From: Nonomuraea typhae
GTDB lineage: Bacteria > Actinomycetota > Actinomycetes > Streptosporangiales > Streptosporangiaceae
Direction: 5' to 3'
Length of the DNA stretch: 64,000 nucleotides
Assembly: GCF_009760925.1 (NCBI RefSeq)
Contig: NZ_VRLV01000024.1
Coordinates: forward strand, 1 to 64,000
A program made the translations under genes and the position numbers. Positions 1 to 10,195 of this stretch are shown here, piece by piece (positions within the stretch are counted from its first letter, which is position 1; every line of letters begins with the position of its first letter). Under the pieces are notes generated by a model, which did not search any database, was not told the DNA's origin, and was given only the letters and a program-made list of their open reading frames with translations.

Positions 1-1991
<1,991 letters not shown>

Positions 1992-2426
1992 CAGATGTCC
2001 TTCCGAGGGCTCGCGGCGGACTGACTACACGCACGCCAGACAACCTCGCAACGTGAGCAAGCATCGCGGGTCGTCAAAGGGCAGCGCAAAGGGGCAGTGT
2101 AGCCGAACGGCACACGCCTGTCCACTTCGCTCTCGCTGCATGCTCCACGTTGGTCGCAGCATCGCCCGTTCAGCCGCAAACGTCAAGCCCACAAGCCCGA
2201 CTTTCCGCCGGTTCAAGGCTTGGACGCTGGGATTTCTCCCCTGCGTGACCGAGCGCCTACCGTCAGGCCCAAGACGATACCCGCGAACGGGGTCGGCTAA
2301 CGCTCCGTCACGGCGAGGGTCGAACCCATGCCGACAAGCGGTGTTGCTGTGACTGGAGTACCCGAGGACAAGGACTCGCTAAACCTGAATTTTGATAACA
2401 ATTGAGGGACGCGCCACGCCCGGGCC
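1992..2426 (-). promoter_or_regulatory. rpoB leader / intergenic region
   Basis: This is 435 bases without a convincing gene between the last mce-associated gene and rpoB. A short minus-strand open frame (2025-2216) has no coding character and no ribosome-binding site. The length and position fit an rpoB promoter plus 5' leader, which in other actinobacteria gives rpoBC its own promoter apart from rplJL. No strong hairpin followed by a T-run is evident. Confidence 0.5.
2158..2186 (-). promoter_or_regulatory. candidate rpoB promoter (-35/-10)
   Basis: On the minus strand a TTGACG hexamer (2186-2181) is followed after 17 bases by GATGCT (2163-2158). The -35 is good and the -10 only weakly fits TANNNT. 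Its place, about 170 bases upstream of the TTG start, suits a leader-bearing rpoB transcript. This is an inference from hexamer match only. Confidence 0.25.
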
Positions 2427-2924
2427 TCAGGCGGTCCCGAGGAGGGTCGAGAGGTCCTCCACGAGCCAGCGCCCGTCTTCCCTGATCATGACGAACCTGG
2501 CGCGGTTCTGGGTGATCTGTTGCTGAGGCGCCGCCTCGCCCGGCAGTTCCTTGACCGTACCCGTGTTGACGAACAGGAGAACCTCTACCCGGTCGGGATC
2601 GGCCCGCTCGACCGCCGCCCCTGCGACCGCCGTCGTCTGGACCGTCTTCTGGGCCTTCGCGGTCGAGACCAGGGTGGCGGCCAGGTCCTTGTAGTGCTTG
2701 GTCAGCTGCCCGGTGGTGTGCTCGCCCGCTCTGGCCAGGTCCTGCTCGATCGTGCGGTAGTTGTACGACAGCAGGTCCGGCGCCACCGCCTTGGCCGCGG
2801 CCATCGCCTCGACCCCGGCGGCCCGGCCGTCGCGCAGGTGCCGCAGGTCGGCCCACATGAGCCAGAGCGCCACCGACAGCCCCAGCACGAGCGCCGCCAG
2901 CACCCCGATCACCACGGCCCTCAC
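2427..2924 (-). CDS. Mce-associated membrane protein (second copy)
   Basis: A 165-residue protein with one N-terminal membrane helix (about residues 4-24) and a short extracytoplasmic domain. It has the pattern typical of Mce-associated (Mas) proteins: LLSYNYRTIEQDLARA followed by a conserved RFVMIREDGRWLVEDL-type end. Mas proteins are thought to stabilise or assist Mce lipid importers in the cell envelope. The start is GTG in a GTGA overlap with the stop of the preceding gene, so it is translationally coupled and is the last gene of the mce operon. The longer open frame upstream is out-of-frame shadow of its neighbour. Confidence 0.82.
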   Translation of the reverse strand: MRAVVIGVLAALVLGLSVALWLMWADLRHLRDGRAAGVEAMAAAKAVAPDLLSYNYRTIEQDLARAGEHTTGQLTKHYKDLAATLVSTAKAQKTVQTTAVAGAAVERADPDRVEVLLFVNTGTVKELPGEAAPQQQITQNRARFVMIREDGRWLVEDLSTLLGTA

Positions 2925-3412
2925 AGCACCTGCACCGCCTTCGAGACCAGCCAGACGCCGCCGACCTTGGTGACGTCCATCGCCCAGCGGTAGAAGCGCT
3001 CCTGGGGCGCGTTCTTCGAGCCCTCCCAGCGGATCTCGACGTCGGCCACGACCAGCACCTTCGCCGTCCCGCCCGCCATCGACTCCAGCCCGCGGGCGCG
3101 CAGCACGCCGTGCTGGACGACCTTGTTGGTGATCGTCGTCTCCTTGAGCTTGGCGGCGTTGGCGGAGTACTCGGCCCGCGCCGCCCCGGTGGAGGTGGCC
3201 AGGATGCGGCCGAGGTCGGCGTCGACGGTCTTGTAGTTGAGCGAGAGCAGGTTGACCGCGTGGGTCCCGGCGGCGTCCAGGGCGGCGAGGCGGTCGTCGT
3301 CCTCGCCCTGCGCGGCGCGGAGCTGGCCGCCCACCCACAGCGCCACCGCGCCGAGTACCAGCGTGGCCACCCCGAGCACGATCATCGTCAGCCGGGCGGG
3401 GGTGCCTGCCAT
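2921..3412 (-). CDS. Mce-associated membrane protein (first copy)
   Basis: A 163-residue protein with an N-terminal membrane helix (about residues 8-28) and an extracytoplasmic domain containing LLSLNYKTVDADLGRIL, the same YxxT/D signature as its downstream neighbour, so the two are tandem paralogues. The ATG is preceded by AAGGAG seven bases upstream, although this makes it overlap the 3' end of the MceF-like gene by 25 bases. The family is found at the end of actinobacterial mce operons and is presumed to support the Mce complex; the molecular role is not established. Confidence 0.82.
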   Translation of the reverse strand: MAGTPARLTMIVLGVATLVLGAVALWVGGQLRAAQGEDDDRLAALDAAGTHAVNLLSLNYKTVDADLGRILATSTGAARAEYSANAAKLKETTITNKVVQHGVLRARGLESMAGGTAKVLVVADVEIRWEGSKNAPQERFYRWAMDVTKVGGVWLVSKAVQVL

Positions 3413-4581
3413 GTCCGCTCCTTCCCGATCGCCGGATCATAACCCGATAGCCACTCTTCCAGATCGGGAATCGTCGGAGGGGCGCCGGGTTCGGGCACGT
3501 TGCGGGCCCCGCGCACGCCGGTCGGCGAGCCCTTCGGCGCGGCGCACACGGCCCGCGGGTCCACGGTCTTCACCCGGGTGTCCTGCGGGTAGCGGCGGGG
3601 CACGTCGGCGTAGCCGAGCGTGCACGGCGGCGGCACGTTGAGGTTGAGGTTGAGCCCGAAGTGCAGCCCGTCCTTACCGACCACGGTGAAGGCCCCGGCC
3701 ACCCCCGCCGGGTACCCGATGAGCAGCTGGCGCAGCGCCGCGGCCCGGGCCGAGACGCTCCGCCCGCCGACGATCAGGTGGGTCAGCAGCGGCCGCAGGT
3801 GCGGGTCCAGGCCGTCGGCGAGCCGACCGGCCGCGCGGGCGGCGGGCGTGGCGTTGTCGATCGTGCGTTCGATGTCGCCCGCGCCCTCGCGCAGCGACCC
3901 GGTGAGCGAGGCCAGGTCACGGGCGAACGCCCGCAGATGACCGCCCTCCGCCCGCTGCGTGCGCAGCACCGTCTCGCCCTGGTCGATCAGCGCGACGGTC
4001 TCGGGCAGCACCTCGCGGGCGGTGTCGGTGAGCTGCCCGCCCGCCTCCAGCAGCCGCCGCAGGTGCGCGCCGTTGCCGGCGAAGGCGTCCCGCAGCTCGG
4101 TGACGGCGGTCTCGACGTCCTGCGGGTCGAGGGAGGTCAGAAGGCGTTCGGCGTCGCCGAGCACCTGGTCGGTGGTGATCGGCAGCGCGGTGCGCTCCCT
4201 GGCGATCGTGTCGCCCTCCTTCAGGTACGGCTGGGCCGTACCCGCAGGTTGGAGGTCGAGATACTGCTCGCCCACGCCAGAACGGTTGGCGACGACGGCC
4301 AGCAGCCCCGCGGCGGGGACCGGCGGCGCGGGCAGCAGGCGCAGCACGGCGCGCACGCCGTCGCGGGTGAGGGACAGCGACTCGACCCGGCCGATGCGGA
4401 CGCCGCGGTAGGTGACCTCGGCGTGCTCGAACAGCCCGCCGGTCTCGCGCAGTTCGACGGTGACCCGGTAGGCGGGCTCGACGAGGTCGGCGCCGAGGCG
4501 CGCGTATCTGACCAGGGTGTAGCCGGTGGCGACCAGGCTGATGGCCAGGAACGCGGCCACCTTCAGGCGCGCCGCCCTCAT
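3388..4581 (-). CDS. MCE family protein, MceF position
   Basis: A 397-residue envelope protein. One membrane helix at residues 8-25 is followed by an MCE/MlaD domain (about 35-115; VTYRGVRIGRVESLSL and GEQYLDLQP) and a long helical region. The C-terminal segment (from about residue 330) is Pro/Gly-rich with two cysteines. In Mce importers such subunits form the extracytoplasmic hexameric ring and needle that carries lipids to YrbE permeases. It starts in an ATGA overlap with the MceE-like lipoprotein gene. It is the longest of the five MCE proteins here and the last, which is why it is assigned to the F position. Confidence 0.88.
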   Translation of the reverse strand: MRAARLKVAAFLAISLVATGYTLVRYARLGADLVEPAYRVTVELRETGGLFEHAEVTYRGVRIGRVESLSLTRDGVRAVLRLLPAPPVPAAGLLAVVANRSGVGEQYLDLQPAGTAQPYLKEGDTIARERTALPITTDQVLGDAERLLTSLDPQDVETAVTELRDAFAGNGAHLRRLLEAGGQLTDTAREVLPETVALIDQGETVLRTQRAEGGHLRAFARDLASLTGSLREGAGDIERTIDNATPAARAAGRLADGLDPHLRPLLTHLIVGGRSVSARAAALRQLLIGYPAGVAGAFTVVGKDGLHFGLNLNLNVPPPCTLGYADVPRRYPQDTRVKTVDPRAVCAAPKGSPTGVRGARNVPEPGAPPTIPDLEEWLSGYDPAIGKERTWQAPPPG

Positions 4582-5558
4582 CGCGGGCTCCTTCCGAGCA
4601 GGTTGTCCAGGGTGGTGGCGGGCGTGAGGTCCACGGTGACGTCGACGTTGCCGTAGTCGCCGCGCAGCAGGCCGGTGGCCGAGCCGGGGAACGGGAAGGT
4701 GAGGGCGGTGGCGAGGTTGCCGGCCAGGTCGTGGCGGGCGCGGTCGAGGTTGTCCAGCAGGCGGCGCAGGTGCGCCAGGTTGGCCAGGGTGTCGGCCTGG
4801 GAGCGGGTGACGACGCGGGTGGCGGTGCGGCCGAGGCGGTCGAGGGCGGCGAGCATGCGGGTGAGCCCGGCGCGCTGGCGGCGCAGTTGTGTGACGGCGG
4901 GCCCGATCCGGGTGGCGACCGAGCGCAGGGTCGCGCGCTGGGCGGCGAGGGTGGCGGTGAGCCGGTCGAGGTTGCCGATGAGGCGGACGATGTCGCCCTT
5001 GGAGCCGTCGAGGGCGCCGGTGAAGGTGTCCAGGCGGCGCAGCAGCCGCTTGACGGTGCCGGTGCGGCCGTCGAGCATCCGGCCGAGCTCGGTGTTGATG
5101 GTGGCCAGTTGTTCCAGCCCGCCGCCGTTGACCAGGAGCGAGGCGGCCGCGAGCACCTGCTCGACCTCGGCGCCCCTGCTGGTACGGCGCAGCGGGATGG
5201 GCCCCGTGAGGTTCCCTCGGCCGGCGGGCAGGAACGCGACGAACTTCTCCCCCAGCAGGCTCGTCTGGGAGATGACGGCCCCGGTCTCGGCGGGCAGCGC
5301 GACCTCGCCCCTGACCGTGCAGGTGACCAGGGCCCGCCAGGCGGCGTCCAGCTCGATGGCGGTGACCTTGCCGACGGTGACGTCGTTGAGCTTGCACAGC
5401 GACTGGGGCACCAGGTCGAGGGCGTCGGCGAACTCGATGCGCACCTGGCGCGGACGGTCGCCGAGGTCGGCGCCCCCGGGCAGCGGGATCGACTGCACGC
5501 CTTCGAAGCCGCAGCCCGCGGCCAGCAGGAGGGCGGCGACGGCGACGGACGTCTTCAC
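4578..5558 (-). CDS. MCE family lipoprotein, MceE position
   Basis: A 326-residue MCE protein made as a lipoprotein: signal peptide ending in LLLAAGC with the lipidated cysteine at residue 16. The MCE domain is at about 40-125 (LCKLNDVTVGKVTAIELD, SLLGEKFVAF), followed by a helical region rich in Leu/Arg heptads. In six-gene actinobacterial mce operons the lipoprotein is MceE (LprK type), which sets the assignment. The start is GTG in a GTGA overlap with the stop of the upstream mce gene; the longer open frame upstream is out-of-frame shadow. Confidence 0.88.
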   Translation of the reverse strand: MKTSVAVAALLLAAGCGFEGVQSIPLPGGADLGDRPRQVRIEFADALDLVPQSLCKLNDVTVGKVTAIELDAAWRALVTCTVRGEVALPAETGAVISQTSLLGEKFVAFLPAGRGNLTGPIPLRRTSRGAEVEQVLAAASLLVNGGGLEQLATINTELGRMLDGRTGTVKRLLRRLDTFTGALDGSKGDIVRLIGNLDRLTATLAAQRATLRSVATRIGPAVTQLRRQRAGLTRMLAALDRLGRTATRVVTRSQADTLANLAHLRRLLDNLDRARHDLAGNLATALTFPFPGSATGLLRGDYGNVDVTVDLTPATTLDNLLGRSPR

Positions 5559-6538
5559 GGGGCGAGCCCTCCCAGCGTGCGGTCGGGCGGCCGGACGGAG
5601 GCGGGCAGCGGGAGGAGGTTCTGCACGATCGCGTCGAACCACCGCCCGTTGCCGACGGCGTCGGTGAACTGGCGGGTGAAGGGCGCCAGCAGGCTCAGGG
5701 AACGGTCGAGGTTCTCCTCGTTGCGCCGGAGCACGGCGACGAAGGCGCGCAGCTGCTTGAGCGCGGGTGCGAGCGTGTGCCGGTTGTCGGCGATCAGGCC
5801 GTCGATCTCGGCGGTCAGCTCCAGGGTGTTGACCAGCAGGCTGTGGATGACCGCGCGCCGGGCGGCGATCTCGCGCAGCAGCAGGTCGCCGTCCTTGACG
5901 AGCGCGCGCAGTTCCTGGTCCCGGCCGGCCACCAGGCCGGTGACCGTCTCCGCGTGCCGTACGAGCTGTCGGAGTTTGTCGTCGCGTGCGGAGATGGTGC
6001 GCGCGAGGCGGCCGAGGCCGCTCACGGAGGCGCGGATCTCCGGCGAGGAGGCGTCCACGGTCTGGGCGAGGGTGTCGAGGGCCTGCTGGAGCGCGCCCGC
6101 GTCGATGCGGCCGGCGCTCCGCGCGAGGTCGCCGACGGCGGGCACGATCTCGTACGGCACGCTGGTGCGTTCGAGCGGGATCGGGCGGTCCAGGCGTCCG
6201 GGGCCGTGGGATTCGAGGACGACGTGGTGGGAGCCGAGCAGGGTCGCCAGCCGGATGTGCGCGCGGGTACGGGAGCCGAGCGGCACCTCCCTGTCCAGGC
6301 GCATGGCCACGATGACGTGGGCGCCGTCCAGGGTGACCGAGCCGACTTCGCCGATCTTGACGCCGGCCGCCAGCACGTCCTCGCCCGGCCGCAGCCCGGC
6401 CGACTCGGCGAACACGGCCGTGCGCACGGGTCCGGTGCTCAGTTCTGGTACGGCCAGCACCCCGGCGACCAGGGCGGCCGCGGCGGCGAGCCCGGCGAGG
6501 CCCAGCGGGACGGGGTCGCGCCGCCGGAAGGGGATCAT
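5555..6538 (-). CDS. MCE family protein, MceC/D position
   Basis: A 327-residue MCE protein with an N-terminal membrane helix (about residues 12-32) and an MCE domain (about 36-120; AAGVKIGEVGSVTLDG and LATLLGSHHVVLE). The rest is a long alpha-helical domain. It stands alone between the MceB- and MceE-like genes, where six-gene operons have both MceC and MceD, so one of the two is absent or they are represented by this one protein. The start at 6538 gives an ATGA overlap with the stop of the upstream gene; an alternative ATG lies six bases further upstream. Confidence 0.85.
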   Translation of the reverse strand: MIPFRRRDPVPLGLAGLAAAAALVAGVLAVPELSTGPVRTAVFAESAGLRPGEDVLAAGVKIGEVGSVTLDGAHVIVAMRLDREVPLGSRTRAHIRLATLLGSHHVVLESHGPGRLDRPIPLERTSVPYEIVPAVGDLARSAGRIDAGALQQALDTLAQTVDASSPEIRASVSGLGRLARTISARDDKLRQLVRHAETVTGLVAGRDQELRALVKDGDLLLREIAARRAVIHSLLVNTLELTAEIDGLIADNRHTLAPALKQLRAFVAVLRRNEENLDRSLSLLAPFTRQFTDAVGNGRWFDAIVQNLLPLPASVRPPDRTLGGLAP

Positions 6539-7527
6539 CGGCATCGGCCGCTCGCGTTGGTGATCTTCGGCGTGGTGGCGGCGCCGGAGGTGACCTGAAG
6601 GGAGCACAGGTAGAAGTTGAACCACGAGCCGTAGGAGACGGCTCTGGTGAGCTGGTTGAGCCGGAGCGGCACGTCCTTGATCGTCTGGTCGATGACGTCG
6701 CGCTCGGCGTTGAGCGCGCTCAGGAGGCTGTCGGCGTGGCGCAGGCTCGCCTTGATGTCGGGCCTGGCCCGCTTGACGAGGTCCGCGGTGACTCCGGTCA
6801 GCCGGTCGAGGCCGCTCAGCGCGTCGCCGATCGCCTGGCGGTCCTCGGCCAGGCCGCTGACCAGGGCCTGCAGGTCGGTGATGAGCTCGGCGTAGGCGTC
6901 CTCGCGACCGGCGATCTCGGCCAGGACCGCGGTGAGGTTGTCGATCACGCGGCCGATGACGGCGTCGCGGTCGGCGAGCGCGCCGGTCAGGGAGGCGACG
7001 TGGCCGAGGAGGCTGTCGACGGTCCCGCCCTCGCCCTGAAGGACCTGGATGATCTGCCAGCTCAGCTTGTTGACGTCCTGCGGCTGGATGGCTTTCAGCA
7101 GCGGGCGGAAGCCGTTGAACAGCGCGGTGACGTCCAGCGCCGGGCGGGTGTCGGTGATCAGCTCGCCGGGAGGCAGCACGCCGGGGCCGCCGCGGCCGGT
7201 GGACAGCGCCAGGTAGCGGTCGCCCACGAGGTTGCGCCAGCGGATGGCGGCGATGACCCCGCGGGGCAGGTGCGTACGGTCCAGGACGGTGAAGGAGACC
7301 TCGGCCCGCGTCCCGGCCAGCACGATCTCCTCCACGCGCCCGACCCGCACGCCGGCCGCGCGCACGTCGTCGCCCGGCCGCAGCCCGGTCGCGTCGGTGA
7401 ACGCCGCCCGGTAGAGGCGCGCCGCGGCGAACTGCACGCCGGAGATCGTGATCGCCAGCATGGCCACGCACACCGTGGTCGCCAGCGTGAACACACCCAG
7501 CTTGAGCGCCGCCTTCAGCGTCGTCAT
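6535..7527 (-). CDS. MCE family protein, MceB position
   Basis: A 330-residue protein: membrane helix at about residues 10-30, then an MCE domain (about 38-120) with TGLRPGDDVRAAGVRVGRV and RNLVGDRYLAL motifs. The helical C-terminal region ends in a small domain with a single cysteine (WFNFYLCSLQVTSG), a pattern typical of MceB/MceC. It is an extracytoplasmic subunit of the lipid importer. It begins 22 bases after the stop of the MceA-like gene, the largest gap within the mce structural genes. Confidence 0.87.
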   Translation of the reverse strand: MTTLKAALKLGVFTLATTVCVAMLAITISGVQFAAARLYRAAFTDATGLRPGDDVRAAGVRVGRVEEIVLAGTRAEVSFTVLDRTHLPRGVIAAIRWRNLVGDRYLALSTGRGGPGVLPPGELITDTRPALDVTALFNGFRPLLKAIQPQDVNKLSWQIIQVLQGEGGTVDSLLGHVASLTGALADRDAVIGRVIDNLTAVLAEIAGREDAYAELITDLQALVSGLAEDRQAIGDALSGLDRLTGVTADLVKRARPDIKASLRHADSLLSALNAERDVIDQTIKDVPLRLNQLTRAVSYGSWFNFYLCSLQVTSGAATTPKITNASGRCR

Positions 7528-7549
7528 CGGCCCACCGGCCCCGTCGTCG

Positions 7550-8608
7550 TCATCGCAGCATCAGCCCCGCGAGTTCCTCAGTGCCGTCGGCGAAGCGCAC
7601 GCCGGGGAACGGCACCGGCGGGTTCGGCAGCCCGTAGCAGCGCGGGCCCCGCGTGTCGCGATAAGCGGGCGCGTCGGCTCCCTTCTTGTACGGCGGCGCC
7701 GGCCTGACCAGCTCCAGCACGGCCTTGACGCGACCGGTGCCGAAGGCGTCGTCGAGCAGCGGCTGGAGGCGGTCCAGCCCCTGGAAGACACACGGGATGA
7801 CGGGCGCGTGGCGGGCGGTCAGGCCGAGGGCCGGCCGGATGACGTGCTGCAGCCCGACCAGGCCGGTCTCGTTGGACTCCAGCAGGGCGGCGGTCTTGCC
7901 CGCGGCTCCGGTGACCGAGCGGGTGAGGGCGTCGATCTCGGCTGCCTTTCCGGTGAGGCTCGTGCTCAGCGCGGCGGCGTTGGCCGCGGTGCGCAGCAGG
8001 TCGGGGGCGGCCTCGCCGTACACCTGGGTGACGTCGGCCAGGAGGGCGAGGTCGCGACGGGCGGCGGGCAGGTGGGGGGTGAGCCGGGCGAGGTAGTCCT
8101 CGGCGTCGGCCAGGGTGTCTCCCACGCGGGCGCCCCGGCCTTCCAAGGCGGTGGCCAGGGAGGTGAGGGTGGCGGCCAGGCGGTCGGGGTGGACGCGGCG
8201 CAGCAGGGGCAGGAGGCGGTCGAGCACCTGGGAGACCTCGACGGCGGCGGCGGGGGCGCTGAGGCGTTCGCCGTCGCGCAGGGCCGCGGTCGGGGTGGCG
8301 GGCGGGACCAGGTCCACGTACTTCTCCCCGAAGATCGTCTTGGGCAGCAGCCTGGCGGTGGAGGCGCGGTCGACGGGGTGGTGGAGGTCCAGGGTGAGCT
8401 CGGCGCCTGCGGCGGTGGCTTTGAGGGCGGTCACCTCGCCGACGAGGACGCCGCGCACCTTGACGTCGGCGCGCGGGCCGAGCTGGAGCCCGGCGCGCGG
8501 GACCGACAGCGTGACGGTGGTGGCGGCGGTGAAGACCTTGAAGTAGGCGCCGACGGTGACCGCGACGAAGGCTACGAGAAGGGCCAGCAGGGCCAGGCCG
8601 TACCTCAT
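7550..8608 (-). CDS. MCE family protein, MceA position
   Basis: A 352-residue protein, the first MCE gene after the two YrbE permeases. It has a membrane helix (residues 3-22), an MCE domain (about 28-110; DVKVRGVLVGEVTALKA, TIFGEKYVDLVPP), then helical repeats and a C-terminal segment with paired cysteines (PVIPCVFQGLD, GPRCYGLPNPP). MceA proteins of this kind start the ring assembly of the importer. The ATG overlaps the stop of the preceding permease gene (ATGA). Confidence 0.88.
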   Translation of the reverse strand: MRYGLALLALLVAFVAVTVGAYFKVFTAATTVTLSVPRAGLQLGPRADVKVRGVLVGEVTALKATAAGAELTLDLHHPVDRASTARLLPKTIFGEKYVDLVPPATPTAALRDGERLSAPAAAVEVSQVLDRLLPLLRRVHPDRLAATLTSLATALEGRGARVGDTLADAEDYLARLTPHLPAARRDLALLADVTQVYGEAAPDLLRTAANAAALSTSLTGKAAEIDALTRSVTGAAGKTAALLESNETGLVGLQHVIRPALGLTARHAPVIPCVFQGLDRLQPLLDDAFGTGRVKAVLELVRPAPPYKKGADAPAYRDTRGPRCYGLPNPPVPFPGVRFADGTEELAGLMLR

Positions 8609-9393
8609 CCGGCCAGCCGCACGGTCGTGGTGGTGCCCCAGATGGCCAGGCCGAGCAGGACGTTGGCCACGTTCACGGCGACCAGCACCGCGCGCACGGC
8701 CCGGCCGACCGCGACGCCGACGCCCGCGGGGCCGCCGGTGGCGTGGAAGCCGTAGTAGCAGTGGACGAGGATGACCACCACGGCGAAGATCAGCACCTTG
8801 CCCAGCGACCACAGCACGTCGTAGGGGACGAGGAAGAGGTCGAAGTAGTGGTCGTAGGTGCCGCTGGACTGGCCGTAGAGGACGGTGGTGATCGTCCGGG
8901 TGGCCACGTAGGAGGCGAGCAGGCCGAGGATGTACAGCGGGAGCACGGCGGCGAATCCGGCGATCAGCCGGGTGCCGACCAGGAAGGGCACCGAGGGCAC
9001 CGCCATGACCTCCAGCGCGTCGATCTCGTCGCTGATGCGCATGGCGCCGAGCTGGGCGGTGAATCCGGCGCCGACCGTGGCCGACAGGCCGATCGCGGCC
9101 ACGATGGGGGCGATCTCCCGCGTGTTCACGTAGCTGGAGAGGAATCCGGCGAAGGCGGAGGTGCCGATCTGGTCGAGGGCGGTGTAGCCCTGCAGGCCGA
9201 CCTCGGTGCCGGCGAAGAAGGTCATGAACGCGACGACCGCCATCGTGCCGCCGATGACGGCCAGGCCGCCGGTGCCGAGGCTCACCTCCGACAGCAGGCG
9301 CAGCACCTCGGCGCGGTAGCGGGCGGCGCGGGGCAGGCGCAGCAGCGCCTTGGCGTAGAACTCGCCCTGCTTGCCGAGCTGGTCGAAGGCCAT
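8605..9393 (-). CDS. YrbE family ABC permease B (MlaE-like)
   Basis: A 262-residue polytopic membrane permease of the MlaE/YrbE family with the hallmark conserved stretch around GAGFTAQLGAMRISDEIDALEVM (about residues 110-135) and several hydrophobic helices. With the neighbouring YrbE A it forms the inner-membrane channel of the Mce lipid importer, energised by the MceG/Mkl-type ATPase encoded upstream. The ATG overlaps the stop of the A permease by one base (TGATG); an in-frame GTG three bases earlier would give a GTGA overlap and cannot be excluded. Confidence 0.93.
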   Translation of the reverse strand: MAFDQLGKQGEFYAKALLRLPRAARYRAEVLRLLSEVSLGTGGLAVIGGTMAVVAFMTFFAGTEVGLQGYTALDQIGTSAFAGFLSSYVNTREIAPIVAAIGLSATVGAGFTAQLGAMRISDEIDALEVMAVPSVPFLVGTRLIAGFAAVLPLYILGLLASYVATRTITTVLYGQSSGTYDHYFDLFLVPYDVLWSLGKVLIFAVVVILVHCYYGFHATGGPAGVGVAVGRAVRAVLVAVNVANVLLGLAIWGTTTTVRLAG

Positions 9394-10121
9394 CACCACA
9401 CCGCCATGGTGATGAGGAAATTCTCGGCGAACAGCACCATGGCCGCGAAGACGACCGTCTGGTTGACGGCCTCGCCCACGCCCTTGGGGCCGCCCGCGGC
9501 GGTCAGGCCCTTGAAGCAGGCGATCATCCCGGCGGTGGCGCCGAAGACGAGCGCCTTGAGCTCGGAGACCCACAGGTCGGACAGCTCGGCCAGGCTGTTG
9601 AACGACTGCAGGTAGGAGCCGGGCGAGCCGCCTTGGGCGATCACGTTGAAGAGGTAGCTGGCGATCAGGCCGACGGTGGTGACCAGGCCGTTGAGGAAGG
9701 GAGCGACGAATGCGCAGGCGGCGACCCTGGGCACGACGAGGCGGTGGAGGGGGTCGATGCCGAGCACCTCCAGCGCGTCGATCTCCTCGCGGATCTTGCG
9801 GGCGCCCAGGTCGGCGCAGATGGCGCTGCCCGCCGCGCCGGCGATCATGAGGGCGGTCACGACCGGGCTGGCCTCGCGCACGATGCCGAGCACGGCGGTG
9901 GCGCCGGTGAACGACTGCGCGCCGAACTGGCGGATCAGGTTGCCGGCCTGCAGCGCGAGCACCGCGCCGAAGGGGATGGAGACCAGCGCCGTGGGCAGGG
10001 CGCTGACGCTGACGATGAACCACGCCTGCTGAAGGAACTCCCGCCAGTGGAAGGGGCGTCTGGGCGCCGCGCGCAGCGTGTCCAGGGTTATCGCCACGAA
10101 CTGCCCGCTGACCCTGATCAC
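9393..10121 (-). CDS. YrbE family ABC permease A (MlaE-like)
   Basis: A roughly 242-residue MlaE/YrbE permease, paralogous to the next gene, with FHWREFLQQAWFIVSV near the N terminus and the ADLGARKIREEIDALEVLG signature in the middle. It is the first permease of the mce operon. A GTG at 10130 directly abuts GAGGAG, which is too close to be used. The GTG at 10121 has AGGAGG eight bases upstream and is the better start. The 74-base gap to the ATPase gene is the only sizeable gap in the operon. Confidence 0.9.
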   Translation of the reverse strand: MIRVSGQFVAITLDTLRAAPRRPFHWREFLQQAWFIVSVSALPTALVSIPFGAVLALQAGNLIRQFGAQSFTGATAVLGIVREASPVVTALMIAGAAGSAICADLGARKIREEIDALEVLGIDPLHRLVVPRVAACAFVAPFLNGLVTTVGLIASYLFNVIAQGGSPGSYLQSFNSLAELSDLWVSELKALVFGATAGMIACFKGLTAAGGPKGVGEAVNQTVVFAAMVLFAENFLITMAVW

Positions 10122-10195
10122 GTTGGGCACCTCCTCATGCGCGGAGAGTAGCGACCGTAGGCCGCAAAAAACGCCTTCCTACGAAATTTCATGAT

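Noticed and set aside
2025..2216. A 63-codon minus-strand frame upstream of rpoB
   Set aside because: No ribosome-binding site and no coding-like third-position bias; it lies in the probable rpoB leader.
4731..6563. A 610-codon plus-strand open frame across the mce genes
   Set aside because: It is a high-GC shadow of the minus-strand mce genes; it has repetitive Gly/Glu/Val composition and no ribosome-binding site or homologous pattern.
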